Assembly: GCF_025698545.1 (NCBI RefSeq)
Contig: NC_068571.1
Span: 16,390,160-16,454,159 of the forward strand
Direction of reading: 5' to 3'
DNA from: Gossypium raimondii
Taxonomy: Eukaryota; Streptophyta; Magnoliopsida; Malvales; Malvaceae
Length of the DNA stretch: 64,000 nucleotides
The translations under genes and the position numbers were made by a program. The notes below the pieces were generated by a model. The model had not been told where the DNA came from, made no database searches, and saw only the letters and a program-made list of their open reading frames with translations. Shown here in pieces: positions 10,843 to 22,200 of this stretch (the stretch's first letter is position 1; each line of letters starts with the position of its first letter).

Positions 10843-10849
10843 TTATATA
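10843..10849 (-). promoter_or_regulatory. Probable TATA box of the zinc-finger gene
   Basis: TATATAA on the minus strand, about 50 bp upstream of the chosen ATG. With normal spacing the 5' UTR would be only 20-25 bases, which places the upstream GTG at or before the transcript start. Confidence 0.5.
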
Positions 10850-11269
10850 CTAGTTTTGAATTTAGCAGCGGTTAGTTCCCGTTAACCCCACTTGTAAATC
10901 AAAAAGTTGCATCTTTCCATGTATGGATATATATCGCTCAACGTACGGTGAGGATGGCATATCATATTCCATCTTAGAAGGTCACATATGTTAAAAGAGC
11001 ATTTTTGGTATGTTTTCTTTTAGATGTAAATCACATTATGTGATTTCCATATACGGAAAAACGGTATTATAAAAATCCAGGCATGCACTTAGCTAATATT
11101 TAGAATAATCTTCCTCAACTTGCCTTGTAAATAAGCACAGGCTCCGTGTATACTAAATAGTTGAAGATGCACTAATTAATTGGCTTAGGTTGGTGCCAAA
11201 TAAGGCAAATTTCATACCTGTATAACTTACCAATTAAGAGTAAGCTTAGACAAAACACCAATGTATATT
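10850..11269. other. Upstream region of the zinc-finger gene
   Basis: About 400 bp of AT-rich sequence between the probable TATA box and the satellite array. No ORF or repeat seen. It probably holds the upstream promoter, but no specific binding site is clear. Confidence 0.4.
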
Positions 11270-14200
11270 TTTAATGAAAAACAGACATAATTTGGGATTA
11301 AGGGAAGTGTATCGAATGGTAGTGTTATTAAATTAAATTATAAGTTTTTAAAGATGAATTTTAGTCGCATATTAATCTTGATTTTGCCGGTGATAGTTTA
11401 TATTTTTAATAAAAAAGTCGTAATTTGATATTAAGGGAAGTGGTTCAAATGATATACTTATTAGGTAGTCAAAATGGATCGAGTTAAACTATAAGTTCTC
11501 AAATACAAACATTTGCAGCACATTGATATTGAATATGTCGGCGATGGTTTAGATTTTTAATAAAAGAGGTAATAATTTGAGATTAAGGGAAGTCCAACTG
11601 CTATATTTATTAGCTAGTTGCATTAATCGATCGAGTTAAGTTATAATTTCTCAAAGACGCATATTAGCAGCACATTAATCTTGATTTTGACGGTGATGGT
11701 TTATATTTTTAACAAAAGAGGTAATGATTTCATATTAAGGGGAAGTTCAATTGCATTATTTATTAAATAGTTGTAAGAATCGATCGATTTAAGCTATAAA
11801 TTCTCAAAGACGACTATTAGCAGCACATTAGTCTTGATTTTCTCGGTGATGGTTTATATTTTTAATAAAAGAGGTAAAAATTTGAGATTAAGGGGAAATC
11901 CAACTACTATATTTATTAGCTAGTTGCATGAATCAATCGAGTTAAGCTGTAAGTTCTCAAAGACGCATATTAGCAGCACATTAATCTTGATTTTGACCGC
12001 GATGGTTTATATTTTTAATAAGAGAGGTAATACTTTGAGATTAAGGGGAAGTCCAACTGCTATAGTTATTAGCTAGCTACATGTATCAGTCGAGTTAAGT
12101 TATAGGTTCTCAAAGACGCATATTAACAACACCTTGATATTGATTTTGTCTGCGATGGTTTATTTTTTTTAATAAAAGAGGTAATAATTTGAGATTAAGG
12201 GGAAGTCCAACTGCTATATTTATTAGCTAGATGCATGAATCGATCAAGTTAAGCTATAAGTTCTTAAAGATTCATATTAGCAGCACACTAATTTTGATTT
12301 TTGTCGTTGATGGTTTATATTTTTAATAAAAGAGGTAAAAAATTGAGATTAAGGGGAAGTCCAACTGCTATATTTATTAGCTAGATGCATGAATCGATCG
12401 AGTTAAGCTATAGTTTCTCAAAGGCGCACATTAGTAGTACATTAATCTTGATTTTGCGGGTGATGGTTTTTTTTTTAATAAAAGAGGTAATAATTTGAGA
12501 TTAAGGGGAAGTCCAACTACTATATTTACTAGTTAGTTGCATGTATCAATCGAGTTAAGCTATAAGTTCTCAAAGATCCCATATTAGCAGCACATTAATC
12601 TTGATTTTGTTGGCGATGGTTTATTTTTTTTAATAAAAGAGGTAATAATTTGAGATTAAGGGGAAGTCCAACTGCTATATTTTTTAGCTAATTGCATGAA
12701 TCAATCAAGTTAAGCTATAAGTGCTCAAAGATGCATATTAGCAACACATTAATCTTGATTTTGTCAGTGATGGTTTATATTTTTAATAAACGGGGTAATA
12801 CTTTGAGATTAAGGGGAAGCCCAACTGCTATATTTATTAGCTAGTTGCATGAATCGATTGAGTTAAGCTATAAGTTCTCAAAGACGCATATTAGTAGTAC
12901 ATTAATCTTGATTTTGTGGGTGATGGTTTATATTTTTAATAAAAGAGGTAATACTTTGAGATTAAAGGGGAGTCCAACTGCTATATTTATTAGCTAGCTA
13001 CATGTATCGGTCGAGTTAAGCTATAGGTTCTCAAAGACGCATATTAGCAACACCTTAATCTTGATTTTGTCGGCGATGATTTATTTATTTTTAATAAAAG
13101 AGGTAATAATTTGAGATTAAGGGGAAGTCCAACTACTATATTTATTAGCTAAATGCATGAACTGATCGAGTTAAGCTATAAGTTCTCAAAGATGCATATA
13201 AGCAGCACATTAATCTTGATTTTTATCGTCGATGGTTTATATTTTTAATAAAAGAGGTAAAAAATTGAGATTAAGGGGAAGTCCAACTGCTATATTTATT
13301 AGCTAGATGCATGAATCGATCGATTTAAGCTATAGTTTCTCAAATACACATATTAGTAGTACATTAATCTTGATTTTGTGGGTGATGGTTTATATTTTTA
13401 ATAAAAGAGGTAATAATTTGAGATTAAGGGGAAGTCCAACTGCTATATTTATTAGCTATAGTTGCATGAATCGATCGAGTTAAGCTTTAAGTTCTCAAAG
13501 ATGCATATTAACAACACATTACTCTTGATTTTGTCATCGGCAATTTATATTTTTAATAAAAGAGGAAATAATTTGAGATTAAGGGGAAGTCCAACTGATA
13601 TATTTATTAACTAGTTGTATGAATCGATCGAGTTAAGCTATAAGTTCTTAAAGACGTATATTAGCAGTACATTAATCTTGATTTTGTGGGTGATGGTTTA
13701 TATTTTTAATGAAAGAGGTAATACTTTGAGATTAAGGGGAAGTCCAATTGCTATATTTATTAGCTAGTTGCATGAATCGATTGAGTTAAGCTATAAGTTC
13801 TCAAAGACGCATATTAGTAGTACATTAATCTTGATTTTGTCAGTGATGGTTTATATTTTTAATAAAAGAGGTAATAATTTGAGATTAAGGGGAAGTCCAA
13901 CTACTATATTTATTAGCTAGTTGCATGAATCGATCGAGTTAAGCTATAAGTTCTCAAAGGTGCATGTTAGAAGCACATTAATCTTGATTTTGTTGGCGAT
14001 AGTTTATATTTTTAATAAAAGAGGAAATAATTTGAGATTAAGGGGAAGATTAATTGCAATATTTATTAGCTATTTGCATGAATCAATTAAGTTAAGTTAT
14101 AAGTTCTCAAAGACGCATATTAGCAGCACTTTAATCTTAATTTTGTTGCGATGGTTTACATTTTTAATAAAAGTGGTAATAATTTGAGATTAAGGGAAGT

Positions 14201-14886
14201 CCAATTACTATATTTATTAGTTAGTTGCATGAATCGATCAAGTTAAGCTATAAGTTCTCAAATACGCATACTAGAAGCACGTTAATCTTGATTTTGTGGG
14301 TGATGGTTTATATTTTTAATAAAAGAGGTAATAATTTCAGAATAAGGGGAAGTTCAATTGCATTATTTATTAAGCAACTGAGAATCGATCGATTTAAGCT
14401 ATAAGTTCTCAAAGACGAATATTAACGGCACATTAATCTTGATTTTGTTGGCAATGGTTTATATTTTTAATAAAAGAGGAAATAATTTGAGATGAAGGGG
14501 AAGTTCAATTGCAATATTTATTAGCTAGTTGCATGAATCAATCGAGCTAAGCTATAAATTCTCAAAGATAAATATTAATAGTACATTAATCTTGATTTTG
14601 TGGGTGATGGTTTATATTTTTAATAAAAGAGGTAATACTTTGAGATTAAGGGGAAGTCCAATTGCTACATTTATTAGCTAGTTGCATGTATCGATCGAGT
14701 TAAGCTGTAAGTTCTCAAAGACGCATATTAGCAGCACATTAATCTTGATTTTGTTGGCGATGGTTTATTTTTTTAATAAAAGGGTAACAAATTAAGATTT
14801 AGGGGAAGTCCAACTGCTATATTGATTAGCTAGTTGCATGAATCGATTGGGTTAAGCTATAAGTTCTCAAAAATACATCTTAGCAG
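11270..14886. repeat. Tandem satellite array, ~153-bp unit, about 23-24 copies
   Basis: The phrase GAGATTAAGGGGAAGTCCAA recurs at 12191, 12344, 12497 and 12652, that is every 153-155 bp, through the whole block. Each unit continues with TATATTTATTAGCTAG, TGCATGAATCGATCGAG, AAGTTCTCAAAGACGCATAT, ATTAATCTTGATTTTG and TTTTTAATAAAAGAGG. The first two or three copies at the left edge are much more diverged, while the middle copies are close to consensus, the usual pattern when unequal exchange homogenises an array's interior. The array stops mid-unit at 14886 where LTR-like sequence begins. No coding function; short ORFs within are chance. Confidence 0.95.
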
Positions 14887-16700
14887 TGTAACAACCCACC
14901 CGGCGTAGATCATACCGATATGTTGTCGGCGTATAATTGTGTAAGTTAGATTAGTAATGGGGTGAATTATCAGTTAGAGTGCTGGGATGGCATGTTGCGT
15001 GAATTTATCAGGATGCCCTTATGAGGGGCGTCTTGCTGGAATTTGCCATTTGGCGAACTCTAGGGATTGACAAACTCTTTTATTACACGATCCACCAACC
15101 CAGATGTTCTGGGTGAACTTGCTAGTTCGCGGAACGGTAGAATTTTTTTATGTGGAAACGATAGGTCGGTGAGCATCGTTAGAGTTTGGTTGAGACCCAA
15201 TTGGAATTGAACCAGAGTATTGTAGATGACAACTTGATTTTTTTAGGTAATCGAATGACATGTTTAGTTGGTTGCTTTAGTGCACAATCAATGTTTTACC
15301 ACTCTGATTAGTGGTAGTAGTTGAGTTTGGTAAAAGATTAGATTTCAAACCTTATTAGGCAAGCTTAGTCTCTGAATTCAATGACGATAGTGGAATTTTT
15401 TACTTTTCCACTAAGCTTATTTCCATTGTCTGTGCTATAAAAAGGGTACTTATTGCTAGTATGTTTCACTTTTACTTTCTTTCTGTGTTCTCTCCTACAT
15501 CCTTAAGAAATTTCTTTTCAAGTTATCTTCTATAGAAGAGATGAGGAAGGTTTCTAGGAGTTTGTCAAACGTCATTGATAAGTACCAGCTGACTGGTAAC
15601 TTTTGGAAAACCTTAGGTTAATGTCGAAGGAGTTTACATTTTTGCATTAGCACATGCATAATCAATTTATAATAGACAAATGGCTTGATAATTATGATTG
15701 TTTCTTATTTAGCTCAAGAAGCTAGAGAAGGTCTGAGTGATCGAGGCAAATGACCAATATAGTAGATTCTATCCTGAAGGTTATGGTGAGTTCCTTTTTT
15801 CTTCCTTTGGATTTTAAAACTTTATGATATGGAGTTGTGTAAGGTAAGTTGTCTTTACTGAATATATGTCGATGTGTTGTGTACTAATGAGTCAGTGTTG
15901 TGTGTGTACATGGCCATGGTCACGGTTAATACCCACATTGTGTGTGAGCCCAGTACCAACTACTTGTGATAGGTGAAAATGTGGAAAGAAGCTTTATTTG
16001 TGATGTCTCTGGTAGGGCAGCTTTATTGCAAACCGGACTGGAAAATCACGGCCCAATCTTGCCGGAGAACACGTGTTCAATTTGACAAGGACTATGAATA
16101 ATGATATGATTATGACTGATATGCGATTCTAATTTCTGAAGTATGGGTACAAGGTTGGCACAAGATTGGGTCACATGTAAACTTACATGATTGAGAGAAG
16201 TGGGCATGATTTAATGGTATGTGTCCACGAAGATTTTTGCGTGATATAATTGTGATGTGCATGCCAATGAACTGTACTGGTAGATTTGGCATAATGTTAC
16301 TGTAGGGTGGAGTCTCGAAAAATGTCTTTATCTTTGAGTCGATCAGGGATAACCTGATAAATATGTTGTGTCTTTTGGGAACTCACTAAGTTCAAATAAA
16401 CTTACTCTATTACTTTTCTTTCTCAGAAGATTGATTAGTAGGAGAAGAAATTAGTAGAAGGGGACTACGCCAGAACTGTGTCTGCAAGTGAGCCACTTGA
16501 CTATTTTGTATCATGCATGGTTGTTCGACGAAGGGCGTATACCTACGTTTTGTGTTTAACTTCTGCCTTTACTTCGCAAATGTATTGTTTTGTCTTATAA
16601 AGTGTAATTGTCCCTGATTATAATTGTGATCGCCAAACTCCCTTGATTTGTAGTTTATAAAACTATATTTTCCTAAGTGTATTAGCCTTTGATGGTGGAT
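14887..16700 (+). mobile_element. Probable Ty3/gypsy LTR fragment
   Basis: Begins sharply with TGTAACAACCC, the start motif of many gypsy LTRs, directly after satellite unit sequence ending AGCAG. A TATA-like CTATAAAAAGGG sits near 15436, where an LTR promoter would be expected, followed by T/C-rich sequence. I could not find the matching LTR end or the second AGCAG, and the satellite does not resume, so the right border and whether it is a solo LTR are unknown. Confidence 0.55.
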
Positions 16701-16711
16701 TTTGATTAATA

Positions 16712-16862
16712 GGATTTGAATCCAATACCTCAAAATCTTCTTTCTCGCTATGCCATTTCAATCAAAGTTATATTTGGTTTTCATATCAAATACATGCACA
16801 TTATGGGATTTGAATCCAATACCTCAAAATCTTCTTTCTCGCTATGCCATTTCAATCAAAGT
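16712..16862. repeat. 57-bp direct duplication
   Basis: The segment from GGATTTGAATCCAATACC to CAATCAAAGT occurs at 16712-16768 and again, almost identical, at 16806-16862, with 37 bp between them. The high identity suggests a recent event. Confidence 0.9.
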
Positions 16863-17430
16863 AAACCCTTAATCATGTAATCTCTCGATTGGGATAAAGA
16901 GAATTGTCGCTTGTAAAGGAAAATAAAACTTAAATACTTCGATTGAATAAAAGAACTCTTGGATCAAAATCGATTCTAAGAGAGAAGAACAAAGAGTTTA
17001 TGAAAAACAAAGGAAAACTTGATTTAAATCCTACTCCTAAACTATGAGGGTTTTTCGGATGCGTCTAAGACGACTTAGTTACATCAAACCCATAAGGTTT
17101 TATTTATAGGAGTGTTGGCAGCCCGAATTAGGTATTTCGCACGTCCAAGGTCTTTGTATAAAGTTGATTGTGTGGACGAAAATACCCCTGGAATGCTTGG
17201 GCACCATGTCGGCCTTATGTTGTGCCATACACCATCTATGGAGTGACACGACAGTGATTTTATGCACTCTTGGATTCGTGTCGTATTTTAGCAGCTTGGA
17301 AAGCTTATGCATCACTCGTTCCTTGATCCTACATCCATTGGACTTATAATTCATCATCCTACACAGTTAATTGCACAATTAGAACTAACTAAGGCCCGTG
17401 TCGGCCTAATAGTTTACAAACACTAACAAA
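16863..17430 (-). other. LTR-like promoter region, minus orientation
   Basis: On the minus strand CTCCTATAAATAAAACC (around 17097-17113) looks like an LTR TATA box, and downstream sequence is A/T-rich as in an R-U5 segment. The 85-codon minus ORF at 17100-17357 resembles no protein I recognise and is probably chance. The element type is uncertain. Confidence 0.35.
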
Positions 17431-18095
17431 TGTGTTAAAAACATTTATTTTATTAACTTTTACTATTAAACTACTAAATACTGAAAATGTAATAATTAAT
17501 AATAAAAGTGCTAGAAAACAAGTTCCTTCAGTGTGAAAATATACTGAAATAACAACTACATTTGACTTCAGGTCACCATTGTATTTAGTATATTAAAATG
17601 ATCCTACGAGACTATCTAAGTTATTCTTTGAATGTTGATTGTGGATTTGAGTAGTTAATTTATTGCAAGCATGTTTGTGCGATTCTTTTCATTTCTGTCA
17701 CTAATTTTATATATTTTGAATTTTGAATTGTTTAATTTTAAATCATGCACTAAATTATTTTCAATAAAATATAATTAATGGATTTTCTCATAAATTTTAT
17801 GGGAATTAAAATATATTTTAATTAATGTTAAAAACTATATTTTAATTGTATTTTTACTATTTTTCTAAAGAATAATATAATAATTCTATTTTAGTGGAGT
17901 GGGATAAGTGGGACAAACAATTGTCGTAGACACTCTATATCCATGTTCAAAAAAAAAAAAATCCATGTATCTCATCTTCCATCCACTTTTAAAAAAGTGA
18001 AACGGATCGATTCGAATCCATTGAGCAGTTTAGATTTTGTCACCCATATCTAAATCACTTAAGTCATTGGTGTTGATCCTAGTAAAATTTTTATA
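17431..18095. other. AT-rich spacer
   Basis: About 660 bp without a recognisable gene or repeat, apart from a short poly-A run near 17949. It ends in TTTTTATA, the left target copy of the adjoining MITE. Confidence 0.5.
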
Positions 18096-18901
18096 GGGTG
18101 AACTACAAAAATGATCACTTAACTATGCCTTTCGTTCTATTTTGATCACCCAACTATTAATTTTTTCAATTTAGTTACTAAACTTTTCGAAATTAAATAT
18201 TTTAGGCACTCTAAGCCGATGTGGGCTATTAACAAAAATTAGCCCTTTAATGTTTACATGTTCTATTAATTTGGTCCTAAATATAAAAAGATAAATTTAG
18301 CTCTCAATGTTTACAAAATTGGTCGTTTTAGTTCTAATTATACAAAAATAAATTTGGCCCTCAACATTTACAAAATCTATTAATTTAGTCCTAACTCTAA
18401 AAACTAAAACAAAATTAAAAATATTATTAGTCTTTTATAAACCATTGGATAACCTGTGAGATATTTAAAAATCTATCAAGTCTTGAAAGAGGGTACTCCT
18501 TTTCTTATTTTAATATCTCACGGGGTTAGTCAATTGGTTATACTGTATTAAAATGATTTTTAAAAAATATATTTTTAATTTTTAGAGTTAAGACTAAATT
18601 GACAGGTTTTGTAAATGTTGAGGGCCAAATTTATTGAGTTTTTTAGAATTAGAACTAAAATGAAAAATTTCATAAACATTGAGGGCTAAATTTATTGAAT
18701 TTTTATATTTAGGATCAAATTAATAGAATGTGTAAAATTAGAGAGATAATTTTATTACTAGACTAATAAAAGGCCCACATCAGCTAGAGTAACTAATATA
18801 TTTAATTTTGAAAAGTTTAGTGACTAAATAAAAATATTAATAGTTGAGTGACCAAAATAGAATGAAAGGAATAGTTAGGTGACTATTTTTACAGTTTCCC
18901 C
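18096..18901. mobile_element. Foldback MITE, 806 bp, almost entirely inverted repeat
   Basis: The left end GGGTGAACTACAAAAATGAT and the reverse complement of the right end, GGGGAAACTGTAAAAATAGT, are the same sequence with scattered changes. The pairing continues inward through ATCACCCAACTATTAAT, GATGTGGGCCT and GGCCCTCAACATTTACAAAA almost to the centre near 18495. It is flanked by TTTTTATA (18088-18095) and TTTCTATA (18902-18909), an imperfect 8-bp target duplication, perhaps 9. No transposase. Size, long TIRs and TSD fit a Mutator-like foldback MITE. Its right end lies only about 300 bp before the start codon of the next gene. Confidence 0.88.
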
Positions 18902-19207
18902 TTTCTATAAGAAGTCTTTTAAGTTAATTTAGTAGGTATAGGCCCAATCCAGGGAGGGCTTTAACAAAGTTATTAATAGCAGAAGAATACCTTATGAGCA
19001 GAGTCCATGGGGCCTCAGCCCAAAGACGTTTCTCAAACCTATTAAGTACGAACAAATATGGGCTGCTAACTGCGAAAGCACAAGCTGAGAACTCTCCTTT
19101 GTCCTTAATCGGGTTCTTCAACAATCAAACAGCCGGCTGGGCAGCAGGGAGCAGACCAGCAAACAAGCCACAAAGCATTATCATAACATGACCTAATTCA
19201 GATATTC
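18902..19207 (+). promoter_or_regulatory. Promoter and leader of the nucleotidyltransferase gene
   Basis: No TATA box. Three Site II-like TGGGCY elements are visible: GGCCCA at 18941, AGCCCA at 19017 and TGGGCT at 19059. In plants these are common in TATA-less promoters of housekeeping and organelle-protein genes. The 65-codon ORF at 18994-19191 is short and unrecognised, and may be part of the leader. Confidence 0.5.
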
Positions 19208-22200
19208 ATGGCGATTTTTGTGAGAGCCAAAAGTTTCCTCTCTTCTTCTCTCAGATCCTTGACTCGTTCTCAGGTCTCCACATGCTTTTATTTTTCTTTT
19301 TGTTTCTTTGTCTTTGTGGCAATTCGTCGAATATCTTTCCCACAAAAACCAAGTCTTACTTGCTGTTTGTTTTTGGCTTAGAGGTGCAACCACACACTTG
19401 GTGAAAGAGGTTTGCAAGCTGAATTGTATTCTGGAATGGCTCCAGCCCCTAATCCCGCTCTTCGTCCAAGTATCACTCTTTATCTAATTTAACCTTCTGT
19501 TCCGCATTTCTTTTTTTCGATCATTTTCTTGGAATTGAACCCTCGATTCTTGTTAAAAATAATGTAGTTGACACTTCAAAATGGAAGAAGATTCAAGCGA
19601 GCAAGGTCGGGATATCTCTTTCTATGATTTCGTTTCCATCCTGGATTGTATTGAAAATACTACATAAAGGAGGTAATCATCTTTTACATTACCCTTTTTT
19701 TTTTTGTTAACAAATTTACCTATTTCTAAATTGCTTCCTATTTCCAAAGCATCGTTAGTATAGGTTCTTTAAGCTAAAAAATGCCTGTGAATCTTTCAAC
19801 TAAGTTTGTTTTGCTCCTCTAGTTTACTCATTCAATTTTGTACCGAAAGCAACGCTACTTTATTTTTCCCTGTAGTTATATTTTTCTTTACATATTTCAG
19901 GTTTTGAGGCCTATTTAGTTGGGGGCTGTGTTAGAGATTTACTACTAAATAGAACACCTAAAGATTTTGATGTGATTACCACTGCAAATCTTAAACAGGT
20001 TTGGTCACAGTGTTCTCAATATTCTTCTCATTCCATTTTCTTTAGTTAGAATTAATAGGATAATGTGGGTTGATATAAAATGTTTTCTATTGCCTTTGTA
20101 ATATCTTGCTACAGATAAGAAAGAAATTTCATCGAGCTGAGATTATTGGAAAGAGATTTCCAATATGCAGGGTGCATATAAAAGGTTCCATAATTGAGGT
20201 CATTTTCTTGGTTTATTACTATGGGTAACTTTTTATGTAATTTCTTCTGGATTAGAATTGCCTCAGTAGTGAGAAATTTCTTAATATGCAGTATTTATTT
20301 TGTATGTTCTAATAGGTTTCAAGTTTTGAGACAGTTGCAAGACATGACGCAGACAAAGAAAAAGCTTTATCCTCTTTAATACCAAAGATATGTGATGAAA
20401 AAGACTTAATCCGCTGGAGAAATAGCAGGAATCGGGACTTCACTATTAATAGGTATTAGTTCTCATGTATGTTTATTTTTTATGTTTATTCCATGGAACA
20501 AGCTACTATAGCCTATGTATTAGCTTGTCAAAATTCCACTCTCCCATCTTCTCCATGATTAGCCTTGATTTTGATGCCATGTAATTCATAATGATATTGT
20601 TTGAATTTTGGGTGTAGCTTATTTTTTGACCCTTTTACGTGTAATATTTATGATTACAATGGTGGAATGTCAGACCTGAAGTCATTAAAGGTGATTCTCC
20701 ACCTCTGCTGATGACAATTTTATGTGTTTTCATAACCTGAACTAATATTTACCCTCCGACTCTTCTGTTTGGTGCATTGACTCAGCTACGGACGTTAATC
20801 CCTGCTCATGCGTCATTTCAAGAGGACTGTGGTAGGTTATTTTAGCTTTCTTGATTGCAATCTTGTATAAGATATTTGGATGGAATGACTGCTGGCATTA
20901 TGAGACATTAATGGAAAATTTCTGCCATTTTTCTTACCCAGCAAGAATTCTCCGGGGCTTAAGAATTGCAGCTCGTCTATGCTTGTCATTTTCAAAGGAT
21001 ACTGAGAGGGCAATGTACGATCTTTCAGCCTCCATTGGGGGATTAGATAAGGTAGTTCAGAAATATCAGTTGAGAACTTTCCTGCTGCCTAGATAGTCTC
21101 TCTTCTGTTACTCGCTCTTGCTATGTCTCTCTCTCCATCTGTGACTTGAGTCTTTTCTTGCCTCCGTTCTTGTACCATCCTCATTTTCTCTTGGTAAACC
21201 TCAGCTAGGCACAAAGAACCAATCATACTGTGGCTAATTTACAACCTTTTGCCTTTGGTTACTTTTCTATTTTGGTGTACAATTAAGGTGATGTTATCAA
21301 TATTTACCTTATACTTGGCATAATAATGTCCTTCATTTTTCCAGTTCAGGTTAATGCTGGAAGTGAACTACATGCTGTCATATGGAGCTGCTGTGCAATC
21401 CATCTGCTTGCTGCAGAGATTTAACCTACTGAATATTTTACTTCCATTTCAGGTTCACTCATTTTAGCTTATAGTTGTAAATAATTTATGAATTTAGTCA
21501 TTACAGAGGGTAGCTGAGACTTATTTGCTTTGCAGGCAGCATACATTAGTCAACACAGAGCTACCAAGAATTCCATGATGCTGATGGTGAGCTTGTTTCA
21601 TATTCTGTATTTCTAACATTGTTGGTGAAGAAGTAATATTTGTAGCATGAAGGGATTTATGAAAATTTTATTAGCTATGCAATTCAAGTTAATTTTATCA
21701 AGACTGTTTTCTTACTTCAGGACAACATAATTACTCAATGTTAAAAGTATTTGGAATTCAAAGGGGTTTAGAGATATTAATTCACTCTCTTGATAATTAG
21801 TGTATACTGATAGGTGTCTTGAAAGTTAAAGGTTTATCTCATAGAAAGATCAATCTGAATGTTTTTTGAGTTATGATAACAGTTTTGTAGTTGTTTATTA
21901 TCTGCAAAATATAATAGCTATGAATATGATGCTTAGCTGGTTAGGTATGCTTAGCATGAAAATTTGATGTAGTTTTGACATAATTTTGTGAAAATTTTCA
22001 AAATAAATTTCCAGTCAAAATGACATTTCAAAGAAGTGAGGTGCTTTCCACTGGCTTGTATTCCTATTAATGTTAATAAGGTCTTTAAAGCACAAAAATT
22101 TAGGCTTGATGTTTTGACCTCCTGAATCTGTCTTTTGTCTTTTTCTTCAGAAATTGTTCTTCAATTTGGATAAGTTGGTTTCTTGTGATCATCCTGCCGA

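Noticed and set aside
13921..14187. 88-codon ORF in the satellite
   Set aside because: It spans almost two repeat units, and similar frames in other units are closed; chance only.
18994..19191. 65-codon ORF as a small gene or uORF
   Set aside because: No similarity or support; it lies in the promoter/leader and its codon content is unremarkable.
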